DNA of 64,000 nt from Hydrogenovibrio thermophilus (GTDB taxonomy: Bacteria > Pseudomonadota > Gammaproteobacteria > Thiomicrospirales > Thiomicrospiraceae), in the NCBI RefSeq assembly GCF_004028275.1, contig NZ_CP035033.1, positions 310,001 through 374,000 of the forward strand. The letters are read 5' to 3'. Positions 18,913 through 27,099 of this stretch are shown piece by piece. Within the stretch, counting starts at the first letter, position 1, and every line of letters begins with the position of its first letter. A program made the position numbers and the translations under genes. A model generated the notes under the pieces. The model was not told where the DNA came from. It did no database searches and was given only the letters and a program-made list of their open reading frames with translations.

Positions 18913-19415
18913 TATAAGAATGTTAACTAAATCATAATAAAAACAATATATTATGTTGATTTTATGAATTACGGTGTAAGCCTGAACCATTAAAAGAAAA
19001 TCTCTCTGGCTTTTGGTCAAGACGCATAGACGAATCGAATAGACTTGTTTATGCGGTTGATGATAACCAGATAACGATAATCGCTTGCCGATATCTCTAT
19101 TAAAAGTAATAGTTCACTTTGGCTAGCTAATAGTTCAGGTATCCCGTTATTGCTTTAAAATTTCTTCAAAGTGAATATCGATTGTTTCCTTTCTGGTCTT
19201 CGACCGTTTCTTGATTAATCGACCATGTAATCGCTTTCAACGTATACCTCCAGCCCCTTTGTTTAGAGTATCTTTTCGTTCGAAAAAAATTCTATAGACT
19301 CTCTTTTGATCCTTAACTGTTTTTCTTGTGTGCTAATTGATGTGATACATTTTTAGGTGAAGGCCTGTTTATAAAGCGATTTGAAAACAATATCCTGTTA
19401 TGATTTTTCTAAATA
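18913..19415. other. Intergenic region, no gene seen
   Basis: About 500 bases between the fic upstream repeats and the palindrome array. Short stretches such as one translating to LKENLSGFWSRRIDESNRLVYAVDD resemble the end of a YoeB-like toxin (tatatctctggcttttggtcaagacgc region near 19000-19090), with stops and no start. That could be a decayed toxin remnant. No intact frame is seen. Confidence 0.5.
18985..19110 (+). pseudogene. YoeB-type toxin 3' remnant
   Basis: In one frame from about 18990 the sequence reads EPLKENLSGFWSRRIDESNRLVYAVDDNQITIIACRYLY and stops. This matches the conserved C-terminal half of YoeB/Txe toxins (GxWSRRIDxxHRLVYxV.....IIxCRYHY). The N-terminal half is missing. 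It lies about 1.5 kb from the YefM-like antitoxin gene and on the same strand, so an ancestral yefM-yoeB pair was probably split, with fic and its repeats now between the two parts. Confidence 0.75.
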
Positions 19416-19501
19416 CAAGCAATTTACTTGTATTGAATGCAAGCAGTTTGCTTGTATTGAACGCAAGCAATTTACTTGTATTGGCGCAAGCGTTTTGCTT
19501 G
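19416..19501. repeat. Four 15-bp palindromes at 23-24 bp spacing
   Basis: Near-perfect inverted repeats of form CAAGCRRTTTRCTTG occur at 19416-19430, 19440-19454, 19464-19478 and 19487-19501. The intervening spacers of about 9 bases are partly conserved (tattgaaygc). The array ends 54 bases before the second TnsE-like gene. It is probably an operator array or an ordered protein-binding platform. The units are too short, and the spacers too alike, for a CRISPR. Confidence 0.9.
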
Positions 19502-19555
19502 CGAAACGCTTTTTGCCTGTTGATAAGGGTGTTTTAGGTAAAGGAGAAAGTTTGA

Positions 19556-21376
19556 GTGGCGGGGGCTTTTACTCTTAAAAATTTTGCAGAACAGTGTCAA
19601 CCTGACAAGTTTTATCGGCTTGATATTATTAGGGGTGTTTCATTCGAAAAAGCTTACGACCCTACGATGCCCTTCCAGTCAGTCATTGTTAATTTCTCTT
19701 GTTATTCCAGTGAATATCAGTCGCTCGACAAAATAAGATCCATTCCAGCTAAAGACATTTTCAAGTCTTGCTACATCGACAAAACAGCCAACCTGGCCAT
19801 TGATGTTGATGTAACTAATCTGATTTTTTTAAAACCTGGCACCGTCTGGATAAATGGCGCCTCAATGTGGGAGTCGACTGAATTAACCAATGTCTGCATC
19901 AATCAATCTGAAGCAAGCATGGTTTCTTCTTATAGTGAAAGTAAACTTGGAACTAAAATGCCCTTCCTCTATGGTAGAAAAAATGTCCAGTTTCTGAAAT
20001 TTCCCAATTCAAAAGTCAAGGACAAGACGATCACTGTTTTGATCCCTTCGACTGAAATCATCCGTTATTATTTTTCGGGTTCAACCTATTTCACGAGAGA
20101 GTTGTTTAATGGTGCGCTGAAAAGCTTTAATAACTCTGGTGAAGCCAATAGACTTTTCTTTAAATATGAGTTCGATGAAGCTGACGAAAGTGTTTATATT
20201 TGGTTAAAAAGGAATTGTTTCGATTCGGATGCTTTCATGATTGCCCGCGGTTTGGCTGATGAAGTCGCAATGAATGCAATGAGCTATATCTACGCTTCTC
20301 TGGTACATGCAAAAACAAATTTTAAAACTAAGGATGGCGACATAATTCCAGAAGTCTGCCCAAGAACAAGTCTTCCATTCTCCGGAGCAACCAATCTTGA
20401 AGTTCTGGGGCAGTGGCTACCACGAAAAGATGGTGAAACGGAATTCACAGAATATATGGTCAGAACTATCGAGGATTGCGATCACCCACTACCTTTCAAG
20501 AAAATCAGAATTGAATCGGTTGATTCTTATCAATCCAGTGGAGAGGTTAATGAGGATGAAGATCCGAAGCCATCAAAGCCAAGAAGAAAACGTGATGAAG
20601 ATAGTGAGCCTAGGCCACCAAACTATACCGAGGGCGAAAGGCCGACCGATGGTATTGCTCCTGAAGAGTTGAAGTTCATGATGCAGCGGTTCAGCCACCT
20701 AGAGGATGTTCTGGTTGAAAAGGTCGAGAAGGTATCTGAAAAGGAAAAGCAACGCCATTATCAGCAGGAAAAAGAATCCAATTCAGATGATGGAAGTACT
20801 TTGCCTGGCGACTACCGAAAAGATAACGATCTTCAGCCTTGGAATAACAGAGCGATAGATTCTGAACCGATCCCGATTTCAGAAAGGTTAGTCACGGTAT
20901 CAAATGCAGTGGCAACTGTTCTTGAAAAGGAGACTGGTTGGTTTGCTGAGGCGTTACCTGTCAATTGTGTCGATGATACCTTACCTTTTGGGCTTTACAG
21001 TTTTGAGCGGCCGACAGGTAAAAATGCTCGATATGATTGGAATATGGTTGGAGAAAGAAATCGGAGAACCTTGTTTTTAGCAATCTCGAATCAAAGTGGC
21101 CAAACGGTTTACTTGTTGGAGATTGAAGGCAAAGGAGGGGTCAGCTTTTCGTTGTTTCTTTTTAGAGCAGATCAATATGAGGGTCTTGATTATTTCGGCG
21201 GTGCCAGGTCGTTGATGTTTGAAATAGCAGATTCTTCAGGTTCTAAGATTAAAGATGGGATCCTAGAGGACTTTGTTGTGACTAGTATGAAGCATACCGA
21301 AAGCGATAATGATAGCTTTGTGGATCGGTTGCATCGTGCTATTGATGGGGTGTTTAAAGACGATGAGGATGCTTAA
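19556..21376 (+). CDS. TnsE-like protein (second of two)
   Basis: 606 aa from a GTG 8 bases after AAGGAGAAAG. As with the first TnsE-like protein, the order of parts resembles Tn7 TnsE. A segment reads EIIRYYFSGSTYFTRELFNGAL, then KYEFDEADESVYIWLKRN, recalling TnsE's ELARSLFLINSYFCRS region. LPFSGATNLEVLGQWLPRKDG is followed by a charged linker with KPSKPRRKRDEDSEP. The C-terminus has RRTLFLAISNQSGQTVYLLEIEGKGGVSF and a final MKHTESDNDSFVDRL. The family call is by eye and memory only. It is preceded by the palindrome array and followed after 21 bases by a small gene, probably its operon partner. Confidence 0.55.
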   Translation: MAGAFTLKNFAEQCQPDKFYRLDIIRGVSFEKAYDPTMPFQSVIVNFSCYSSEYQSLDKIRSIPAKDIFKSCYIDKTANLAIDVDVTNLIFLKPGTVWINGASMWESTELTNVCINQSEASMVSSYSESKLGTKMPFLYGRKNVQFLKFPNSKVKDKTITVLIPSTEIIRYYFSGSTYFTRELFNGALKSFNNSGEANRLFFKYEFDEADESVYIWLKRNCFDSDAFMIARGLADEVAMNAMSYIYASLVHAKTNFKTKDGDIIPEVCPRTSLPFSGATNLEVLGQWLPRKDGETEFTEYMVRTIEDCDHPLPFKKIRIESVDSYQSSGEVNEDEDPKPSKPRRKRDEDSEPRPPNYTEGERPTDGIAPEELKFMMQRFSHLEDVLVEKVEKVSEKEKQRHYQQEKESNSDDGSTLPGDYRKDNDLQPWNNRAIDSEPIPISERLVTVSNAVATVLEKETGWFAEALPVNCVDDTLPFGLYSFERPTGKNARYDWNMVGERNRRTLFLAISNQSGQTVYLLEIEGKGGVSFSLFLFRADQYEGLDYFGGARSLMFEIADSSGSKIKDGILEDFVVTSMKHTESDNDSFVDRLHRAIDGVFKDDEDA

Positions 21377-21397
21377 AAATGATTAGAGGGTGGTTTG

Positions 21398-21709
21398 ATG
21401 CCGGCTAAAGAGATTGCTATCGCAGCTTTGATTGCAACCAGTGGTGTTACGGATGCTGAGTCACCTAAAGAAAAAATCCTATTTGGCGGTGATATGGCTC
21501 TAGTCGCTACCGAGCGTTGTGTCGCGGACGGTCGGGATATTTATAAAGGGTTTACTCTTATCTCGGATTATCAGAATGGGTACTTTAAGGTTAATTGTCA
21601 GATATTGGAAACAACTACGGGTGATTACTATGCTTCCAAGGGAGTTTATTATGAGAATTCGGAAATGCTTGATCTTCTGATTGATTTATTTGATAGGCGT
21701 GTAGATTAA
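21398..21709 (+). CDS. Hypothetical protein, 103 aa
   Basis: Starts at the ATG 8 bases after AGAGGG; a TTG one codon earlier is an alternative. There are no recognised domains. The sequence is compact and soluble, with an early ALIATSGVTDAESPKEKILFGGDMA and a C-terminal helix SEMLDLLIDLFDRRVD. It follows the TnsE-like gene after 21 bases and is probably cotranscribed. It may be an accessory or immunity-type partner, which is not shown by the sequence. Confidence 0.65.
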   Translation: MPAKEIAIAALIATSGVTDAESPKEKILFGGDMALVATERCVADGRDIYKGFTLISDYQNGYFKVNCQILETTTGDYYASKGVYYENSEMLDLLIDLFDRRVD

Positions 21710-21731
21710 TAATTCAAGCAAACGGAAAAGC

Positions 21732-21906
21732 ACACATGTGGCACCCAATAAAGAGGGACATTCGCTAGTCTGGCTCGGAGAGGTTTTCTGCGCATTTTGA
21801 TACCAAAAAGGAAGCGGAGTTTCATGCTAGAGAAAGCAGCCAAAATCAGGAAACCGAATTGCTGATTCATAACAGGCATGGGAAAAGTGTTGCCTTCAAA
21901 CTTTAA
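21732..21906 (+). pseudogene. DUF2188 protein remnant, frameshifted
   Basis: Two frames together read THVAPNKEGHSLVW, then GSERFSAHFDTKKEAEFHAR and ETELLIHNRHGKSVAFKL before a stop. This is the pattern of small DUF2188 proteins (VxPxxxGWxV...ST+xEAxxxARxxA...ELxIHxxxGKI). A frameshift near 21775 and lack of a start mark it as decayed. DUF2188 genes often accompany accessory elements. Confidence 0.65.
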
Positions 21907-21973
21907 AATATGGAATTTCTATTGTGTCGAAGTTCCATAGAAGTCATTGGTTGCTGGAAAGAAAGGAGTTGAT

Positions 21974-22427
21974 ATGTTTGGATTATTTAGGTATTTCTTT
22001 GCTTTGGTTGTTTTGAGCTTGGGAGTATTTGGTATATCTGTTGCCGATGACCGGAATTTCGGCGCTGTTGTTGTAGATGAGGTAACTAGCATTTATGACG
22101 GTGATACTTTTCGAGTCAATATCAATGATTGGCTGGCGATTATTGGGTAAAGGATTCCTATTCGGGTTAAAGGTATTGATACACCAGAACTTCGAGGTAA
22201 ATGTTAGAAAGAAAAAGAGTTGGCAAGAAAAGCTAAACGGCACATTGTTCAGCTGATTCGGGGTGCCAAAATAATTCAATTACAAAATATTGACAGGGGA
22301 AAATATTTTCGCATCCTTATGGATGTATCGGTTTGATGGTTTGAGACTTGGGAGAAAGTCTTATTTTGAATGGTTTTGCTGTAAGGTAATGACGGTGGAG
22401 CTAAGGTTGATTGGTGCGAATTAGTAA
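21974..22427 (+). pseudogene. Secreted thermonuclease (SNase-like) pseudogene
   Basis: Begins with a signal peptide (MFGLFRYFFALVVLSLGVFG) and the SNase start VTSIYDGDTFRVNI. In-frame stops follow at about 22148 and 22206, but the same frame continues with RIPIRVKGIDTPELRGK, KEKELARKAKRHIVQLIRGAK and NIDRGKYFRILMDV, and a nearby frame gives GGAKVDWCELVINK. These are the conserved core of staphylococcal-nuclease-like enzymes. Several stops and a shift make it nonfunctional. It lies directly before the ndpA-like gene. Confidence 0.85.
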
Positions 22428-22443
22428 TAAATTAGGGTTGAGT

Positions 22444-23451
22444 ATGCAAATAAATCACGCGATTGTTCATAAGTTACAAAAAGAGCTTCATCAAGAGTCA
22501 AATGTTCTTCCTCGCCAAACGCCGCTCGAGGTAAACGAAAACCTCGAGCAGTTAGTTGGCTACATTATCACTTTGTATAATGAAAAAACCGGGCGAGGTT
22601 ATGGCAAGTTTTACAGTGATAATGTCAGCTATCCATTTAGCAAATTACTGTCAGATTTTCAGAGTGAGGAAGTTGACACTGATTTTATTGCGTTTACCTT
22701 CTCTGCTATGGATTTATTAAAGTCCAGAATTGATGGTGAGGGCCTAGCGACTGGTGGATATATCTTATTTATTGAATACGAACACCGCCAAAGCAAAATT
22801 GTTTTAGTTGTATCACTTAAAGACAAAGACGGGTTTATCTTTGATGATAATCTGGATTTGGATAATCAGCCGCATATTGATTTAGAACATTTGCATGAAA
22901 TGGCTCGTATTGATACCACTAAGTGGCACTTAGGAAATGAAGGTCGTTATCTTTCATTTGCGAAAAAACGACAAAATGCAGACAGAAGCTTTAGTCGCTA
23001 TTTTAGAGAGTTTATTGGGTGTGATGAATTCGAAGAGGAAAATCAACTCACTCAAGAAGTCGTGAGCGCATGTAAGGCTTATGCAAAGTTTGGTCCCCTA
23101 AGTGAAGAGCGCAAGCTTGAGATATTGGAAATTACGCATAACTATATGGAAGAAATTTATAAATCGAATGGCGTTTTTAAAGTCCATGACCTAGCAACTA
23201 GACTAGATCCGGAAACTCCTGATAGGTTTACCTCTTACATGTATGCTCAAGAAATTGAATTATCTGACGGCTTTAAACCTAACAAAAGTGCCTACAGAGG
23301 TTTGAAGAGACGTACCATAAGAGATGGAACAATTGCCTTGTCATTTAATGCAAGCGATTTAGGTAAGTCTGTAACTCATACTGAGGGCGAGGAATTTATT
23401 CGTGTTAAACTCTCCCCAGAAAAAATCAAAGAACTCACTGAAGCCAACTAA
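22444..23451 (+). CDS. NdpA/YejK-like nucleoid-associated protein
   Basis: 335 aa from the ATG at 22444 (MQINHAIVHKLQKELH); a TTG at 22411 would add 11 residues that read through the upstream pseudogene. The length and motifs match NdpA/YejK (PF04245): an N-terminal INxIAxHxL-like start, DLLKSRIDGEGLATGGYILFIEYEH, FDDNLDLDNQPHIDLEHLHEMARID, RYLSFAKKR and FREFIGCDE. Host YejK is a nucleoid protein that interacts with topoisomerase IV. This cargo copy is AT-rich and sits 7 bases before a membrane-protein gene, so the pair likely works together. Confidence 0.85.
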   Translation: MQINHAIVHKLQKELHQESNVLPRQTPLEVNENLEQLVGYIITLYNEKTGRGYGKFYSDNVSYPFSKLLSDFQSEEVDTDFIAFTFSAMDLLKSRIDGEGLATGGYILFIEYEHRQSKIVLVVSLKDKDGFIFDDNLDLDNQPHIDLEHLHEMARIDTTKWHLGNEGRYLSFAKKRQNADRSFSRYFREFIGCDEFEEENQLTQEVVSACKAYAKFGPLSEERKLEILEITHNYMEEIYKSNGVFKVHDLATRLDPETPDRFTSYMYAQEIELSDGFKPNKSAYRGLKRRTIRDGTIALSFNASDLGKSVTHTEGEEFIRVKLSPEKIKELTEAN

Positions 23452-23458
23452 ATAAATT

Positions 23459-24664
23459 ATGTCTGAGTCAAGCATACAGGTAACTTGTAAAGATGAAATC
23501 AAGGCGATTCTTGATGTTATCGCTTGTATGCAAAACCCAGAATATGAAAACGATTATGTAGAAGGTGAGGTTTCAAATTCGCCCGAAAATGATAAGAAAA
23601 TCCAGGCGCTCATTGCTATTAATTCGGATCGTTATTCATTTGGTTCACTAAGTCGTTGCCCAGAAATATCTATTCAACTGCCTAAAAGACAGGACTGCTT
23701 TTTTGCTCAAAATATTAATGATTTATTGGCTAAAGACTTTTCACAAGAAAAGCAGCCCAGTTGTTGGTATTTACAAGATAAAGGTTTGTTTTTTCCTGAT
23801 GAAGTAGATCAATGTGGTGATCAACAAGTCAAAAATTATTTGGCGTTAATTGATTTAATTGATGTGCTTAAGAGTATTGCTGACCATACTAGCACTAACT
23901 CACTCATTTTTCTTCAGGGTGAAAAGTTAGAAATCACTATTGAATACGATGTTGAAGATTTAACAGAGCTAAGCGAGGTAGATGAATTTAAAAATCACCT
24001 TTCGGATAAATTGCATCTAGAGCAGAGAAAAGCAATTTTCAAAAAAGTGTTATTGGATCAATTATCACGAACGCAAAAGAAAGGCCGTTTTAAAAAACTT
24101 ATAAACCAGTTTGATCAGATTTATGACCGCTATCTTGAAAATTATAAGGTTTATGTATCCGAGTTCTCTGTAGAAAGCGTCATGGATGAGTTGCATGAAA
24201 AAAAGATTGAATTCGTCAGTAAGTTTAGCGATACCTTATCAAATATACAAAATCAATTATTAACAATACCTGTTGCGGTAATTCTTATAGCGAGCCAACT
24301 TCAAAAAACAGGATTATCCCTTAAGAATGTTGCAGTATTAATTGCCGGACTGATATTTTTTGGCTTCATGCGGATGTTAGTTTCCAATCAACGCTCCATC
24401 CTTGAGTATTTGCATACCGAACTGCAACACACCAGAGAGCAGTTTAAAAAGAAGTATGATGATTCACTTTCGAATCAGCTTGATAAGGTTTTTAATGACC
24501 TTGAGTGTCGATATATCAAACAAAAAAAATTGCTTAAAATTGTAATGAAATCAATCTGGTTTATTCTTGTCACTGTAATTATTATGTTTACGATTCAGAG
24601 CCAAGATATAAGTTTGGATTCTTTCATAGTTTGGTTTACTAGGTTATTTGATCCTTGTGAATAA
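23459..24664 (+). CDS. Membrane protein paired with NdpA-like gene
   Basis: 401 aa, not recognised. The N-terminal ~260 residues are hydrophilic, ending in an alpha-helical, lysine/glutamate-rich stretch. Three hydrophobic segments follow: LLTIPVAVILIASQL (about 266-282), VAVLIAGLIFFGFMRMLV (about 292-310) and IWFILVTVIIMFTI (about 364-380), with a coiled-coil-like region between the last two. It starts 7 bases after the ndpA-like stop. A cytoplasmic sensor domain joined to C-terminal membrane helices is a layout common in membrane-damaging abortive-infection effectors; that role is inferred only from layout and context. Confidence 0.7.
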   Translation: MSESSIQVTCKDEIKAILDVIACMQNPEYENDYVEGEVSNSPENDKKIQALIAINSDRYSFGSLSRCPEISIQLPKRQDCFFAQNINDLLAKDFSQEKQPSCWYLQDKGLFFPDEVDQCGDQQVKNYLALIDLIDVLKSIADHTSTNSLIFLQGEKLEITIEYDVEDLTELSEVDEFKNHLSDKLHLEQRKAIFKKVLLDQLSRTQKKGRFKKLINQFDQIYDRYLENYKVYVSEFSVESVMDELHEKKIEFVSKFSDTLSNIQNQLLTIPVAVILIASQLQKTGLSLKNVAVLIAGLIFFGFMRMLVSNQRSILEYLHTELQHTREQFKKKYDDSLSNQLDKVFNDLECRYIKQKKLLKIVMKSIWFILVTVIIMFTIQSQDISLDSFIVWFTRLFDPCE

Positions 24665-24684
24665 TCCATAATAGATTATGGATT
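24663..24684. terminator. Hairpin between convergent genes
   Basis: An inverted repeat AATCCATAA / TTATGGATT around a short loop lies between the membrane-protein gene and the convergent WYL gene. There is no long T run, so termination is only suspected. Confidence 0.4.
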
Positions 24685-24717
24685 TGGATCGCAACATATT
24701 GGGCATACAGCTCTCAC

Positions 24718-25527
24718 TCACTGCTCCTTTCGCAGTGATTTTGTTCGGAATAGATAAATTTGAAACTCTGGTGGGTGTTGAGTTTCAGGGTTTTCCGCAG
24801 CTTCTAAGTCTCTCAAGACATATCTTATTAAGGCACGCCGAGTTGTAATACGCCTCCCAACGGTGCCTTTGAACAACTCATCTCGAATCAGTTTTTCTTG
24901 TCCCTCGGTCAATGATGGATGTGGTCGAAACTCAAGTTGGACCTTTTCTTCCCATTCGACATCAGTAGGGGTGTCTACACCCTTAGAAGCTGACCCCGCA
25001 TGCGATATTCGAGCAAGATTGAAATCGCGGTGCTGTTCGGTGAGTTCATCGAACCCCCTTACATGCCATCTTCTCCCAGCGAAGACAAAAGCCTTGGGAT
25101 GGACGACGCGTTCAATGCCCTCTGGATTATTCATAGACCTGTAGAAAATTCTGGTAGCTGAACACTGATCCATAGCTGAATGAATTACTCGAAATAAGGC
25201 GGGATCAACGTTGGTAAAGTCTCTCTGGGTGTCCTCAACTTTGACATGAGTTACTTGGTCCTTCACCGACCGAAAATAGGCTTCGATAGTAAGATCGGCG
25301 ATTTCAGGCTTGAATCGAGCCGTGGGAACATAGCGCCCACGGCCCTGCCCTTTTAGCGTTTTCGTATTGTACGGGAATGCATCCCGATAGGAAGCCAATA
25401 CCCGTGAGGCCTGCACGCTGGTTACGCCAAACTTTTCTCTAAGGCGTTGATTAGTTATCTCGCCTTCGTATGCTAGTAACATCTCTATGAACTCAAACTG
25501 CAGTCGCGTTCGGTTGCCCAATGTCAT
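24718..25527 (-). CDS. WYL-domain transcriptional regulator (BrxR/CapW type)
   Basis: 269 aa. An N-terminal winged helix (NRTRLQFEFIEMLLAYEGEITNQRLREKFGVT ... ASRVLASYR) is followed by a WYL domain (TRIFYRSMN, HPKAFVFAGRRWHVRGFDE, RDFNLARIS) and a C-terminal WCX-like part. This is the architecture of BrxR/CapW regulators that repress defence operons. The gene is divergent from jetA, and two identical-pattern palindromes lie between them. It probably represses both itself and the Wadjet operon. Confidence 0.85.
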   Translation of the reverse strand: MTLGNRTRLQFEFIEMLLAYEGEITNQRLREKFGVTSVQASRVLASYRDAFPYNTKTLKGQGRGRYVPTARFKPEIADLTIEAYFRSVKDQVTHVKVEDTQRDFTNVDPALFRVIHSAMDQCSATRIFYRSMNNPEGIERVVHPKAFVFAGRRWHVRGFDELTEQHRDFNLARISHAGSASKGVDTPTDVEWEEKVQLEFRPHPSLTEGQEKLIRDELFKGTVGRRITTRRALIRYVLRDLEAAENPETQHPPEFQIYLFRTKSLRKEQ

Positions 25528-25548
25528 AACTCTCTACTGGATTTCTAT

Positions 25549-25579
25549 TAACATAAGTGTTAATTTAACATTAATGTTA
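25549..25579. promoter_or_regulatory. Two palindromic operators between WYL gene and jetA
   Basis: TAACATAAGTGTTA (25549-25562) and TAACATTAATGTTA (25566-25579) share a TAACATnAnTGTTA pattern with centres 17 bp apart. They sit 22 bases upstream of the WYL start and 30 bases upstream of the jetA start. They are the expected binding sites for the WYL dimer. Confidence 0.8.
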
Positions 25580-25608
25580 ACTAATAGTCTAGATGGATTA
25601 GGTGAACA

Positions 25609-27099
25609 ATGCCTGAAGAACCGGACAACTTGTTTGATCGTTTACCGGAGCACATTTTCAGACCGCTTGGGGCTCATGAGCACGCGCGTCGCAATTGGTC
25701 GCTTCTAAATCACCTGTATAACGATTTTTTTGCCCCTGAGGCTGACCCACCGGAAGGTGAAGGCTGGTCACAAAAACGCGTGGTGGCTTCGATTGAGCGA
25801 TTTTTAGTTCGATGGGATGATGAGCATGAAACTAATTTTGAGCAACGAGGGGCTCCTGTAAACGTACGCGCACATGATGCTCTTTCAAGCTTTCTGGATA
25901 GTGGTTGGCTTACCATTGATCGAGTTGGTTTTACACAATTTGTGATTATGCGCCCAACTGTCCAAAGCCTCTTTGAGTTGCTCAAAACATTTGCTGAGCA
26001 AGGACCCGAGTTTATTGGTGGGCGTGTGCAATCGGTCCGGAATAACTTGCTGCAGGTAAAGGCAGACCCTGAAAAGAACGCTGCTGTATTTCAAGTTGCT
26101 GCCAAAGAATGCTCTGCGCTTCTTCAAATGTTGAACACCACTCGCATGCGGGTTCGCGAGGCCAGCGAATATTTGCGTACCCAGGAATCAGCAAACCTAT
26201 TCCTAGAGAAATTCTTTGGAGATTACATCTCTAGTCTCTATATCGGAGATTATTCAGACCTCTTTTCCCGTAATCATCCACTCGCATCACGCTGGGATAT
26301 CGTTGATCTCGCTTCCCGAATTACCGAAGAACCAGAAAGTCGGGAGCAATTGCGTCGATGGTATCGCAAAAACCTACGTTGCCGCTCTAACGAGGAAGCG
26401 GATGCATGGATTGAAAGTGATACTTCTCGCGTATTGGCATTGCGCGAAGTCGACCGATTGCTCGCACGTCTGAAAGATGCAGTAACCCGCGCAAATGACC
26501 AAGCCCTTGGCTATCTCCAGTATAAAGTACGTTCTCAGGGTAATTTCGATATTAAGACCGATCAGGTCATAAAAGCAGTTGTGCGGGCTGCTGATTCTTG
26601 GCCTAACGACGAACCTTTATCTTTACCGATAGGCTGGTCGCAAGGAAGGCTCTTGAGTGAGGGAGCATTGAAGATGCCGACCAAGAAGCCGAAAAAACGC
26701 AAAGGAGCAGTCATCCAGAAACGTCAGTTATCACCAGAGGAAAGAGTTCGACGTTTGGTCCGCCAAATTATGAATGGCAACCGGGAAGTTTCCGAAACGC
26801 GGATTATTCAGTACATTGACCATCACGTAGACCCCGGAGGGGTTCTAGAAAGCAGTTCTATGGAAGTGGGTAGCATCAACGATCTATGCATCTTGGCAGC
26901 ATTCACTCGACTGGGGTTGATAGCTGAACGAACGCAAAGGAATACACGCCAAGGTATTTTACGCCCGAAATTATTTGAGGAACTCAGCGAACATATTGAG
27001 ATTGAGCTCACAGGTGAACGCTTTGAAAACGAATACTTAGAAGCGCCTGTAGTAAGGATACGCCGCCGGAAAAAAGGGAGTCCAAACAATGCCTATTAG
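25609..27099 (+). CDS. jetA: Wadjet protein JetA (MukF/MksF-like kleisin)
   Basis: 496 aa. Length, position and helical, charged character fit JetA, the kleisin subunit of Wadjet. Winged-helix-like ends flank a helical middle (VQSVRNNLLQVKADPEKNAAVFQVAAKECSALLQML). It bridges the JetC heads and contacts JetB. It is first in the jetABCD order, with an 11-base overlap to jetB. GC content is higher than in the flanking cargo genes, suggesting separate acquisition. Confidence 0.9.
   Translation: MPEEPDNLFDRLPEHIFRPLGAHEHARRNWSLLNHLYNDFFAPEADPPEGEGWSQKRVVASIERFLVRWDDEHETNFEQRGAPVNVRAHDALSSFLDSGWLTIDRVGFTQFVIMRPTVQSLFELLKTFAEQGPEFIGGRVQSVRNNLLQVKADPEKNAAVFQVAAKECSALLQMLNTTRMRVREASEYLRTQESANLFLEKFFGDYISSLYIGDYSDLFSRNHPLASRWDIVDLASRITEEPESREQLRRWYRKNLRCRSNEEADAWIESDTSRVLALREVDRLLARLKDAVTRANDQALGYLQYKVRSQGNFDIKTDQVIKAVVRAADSWPNDEPLSLPIGWSQGRLLSEGALKMPTKKPKKRKGAVIQKRQLSPEERVRRLVRQIMNGNREVSETRIIQYIDHHVDPGGVLESSSMEVGSINDLCILAAFTRLGLIAERTQRNTRQGILRPKLFEELSEHIEIELTGERFENEYLEAPVVRIRRRKKGSPNNAY

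Noticed and set aside
19416-19501. CRISPR array
   Set aside because: Units are only 15 bp and palindromic, spacers are about 9 bp and alike, and there are no cas genes.
19381-19578. 65-codon frame with repeated KQF and CIE segments
   Set aside because: It is a translation of the four palindromes and overlaps the start of the TnsE-like gene.
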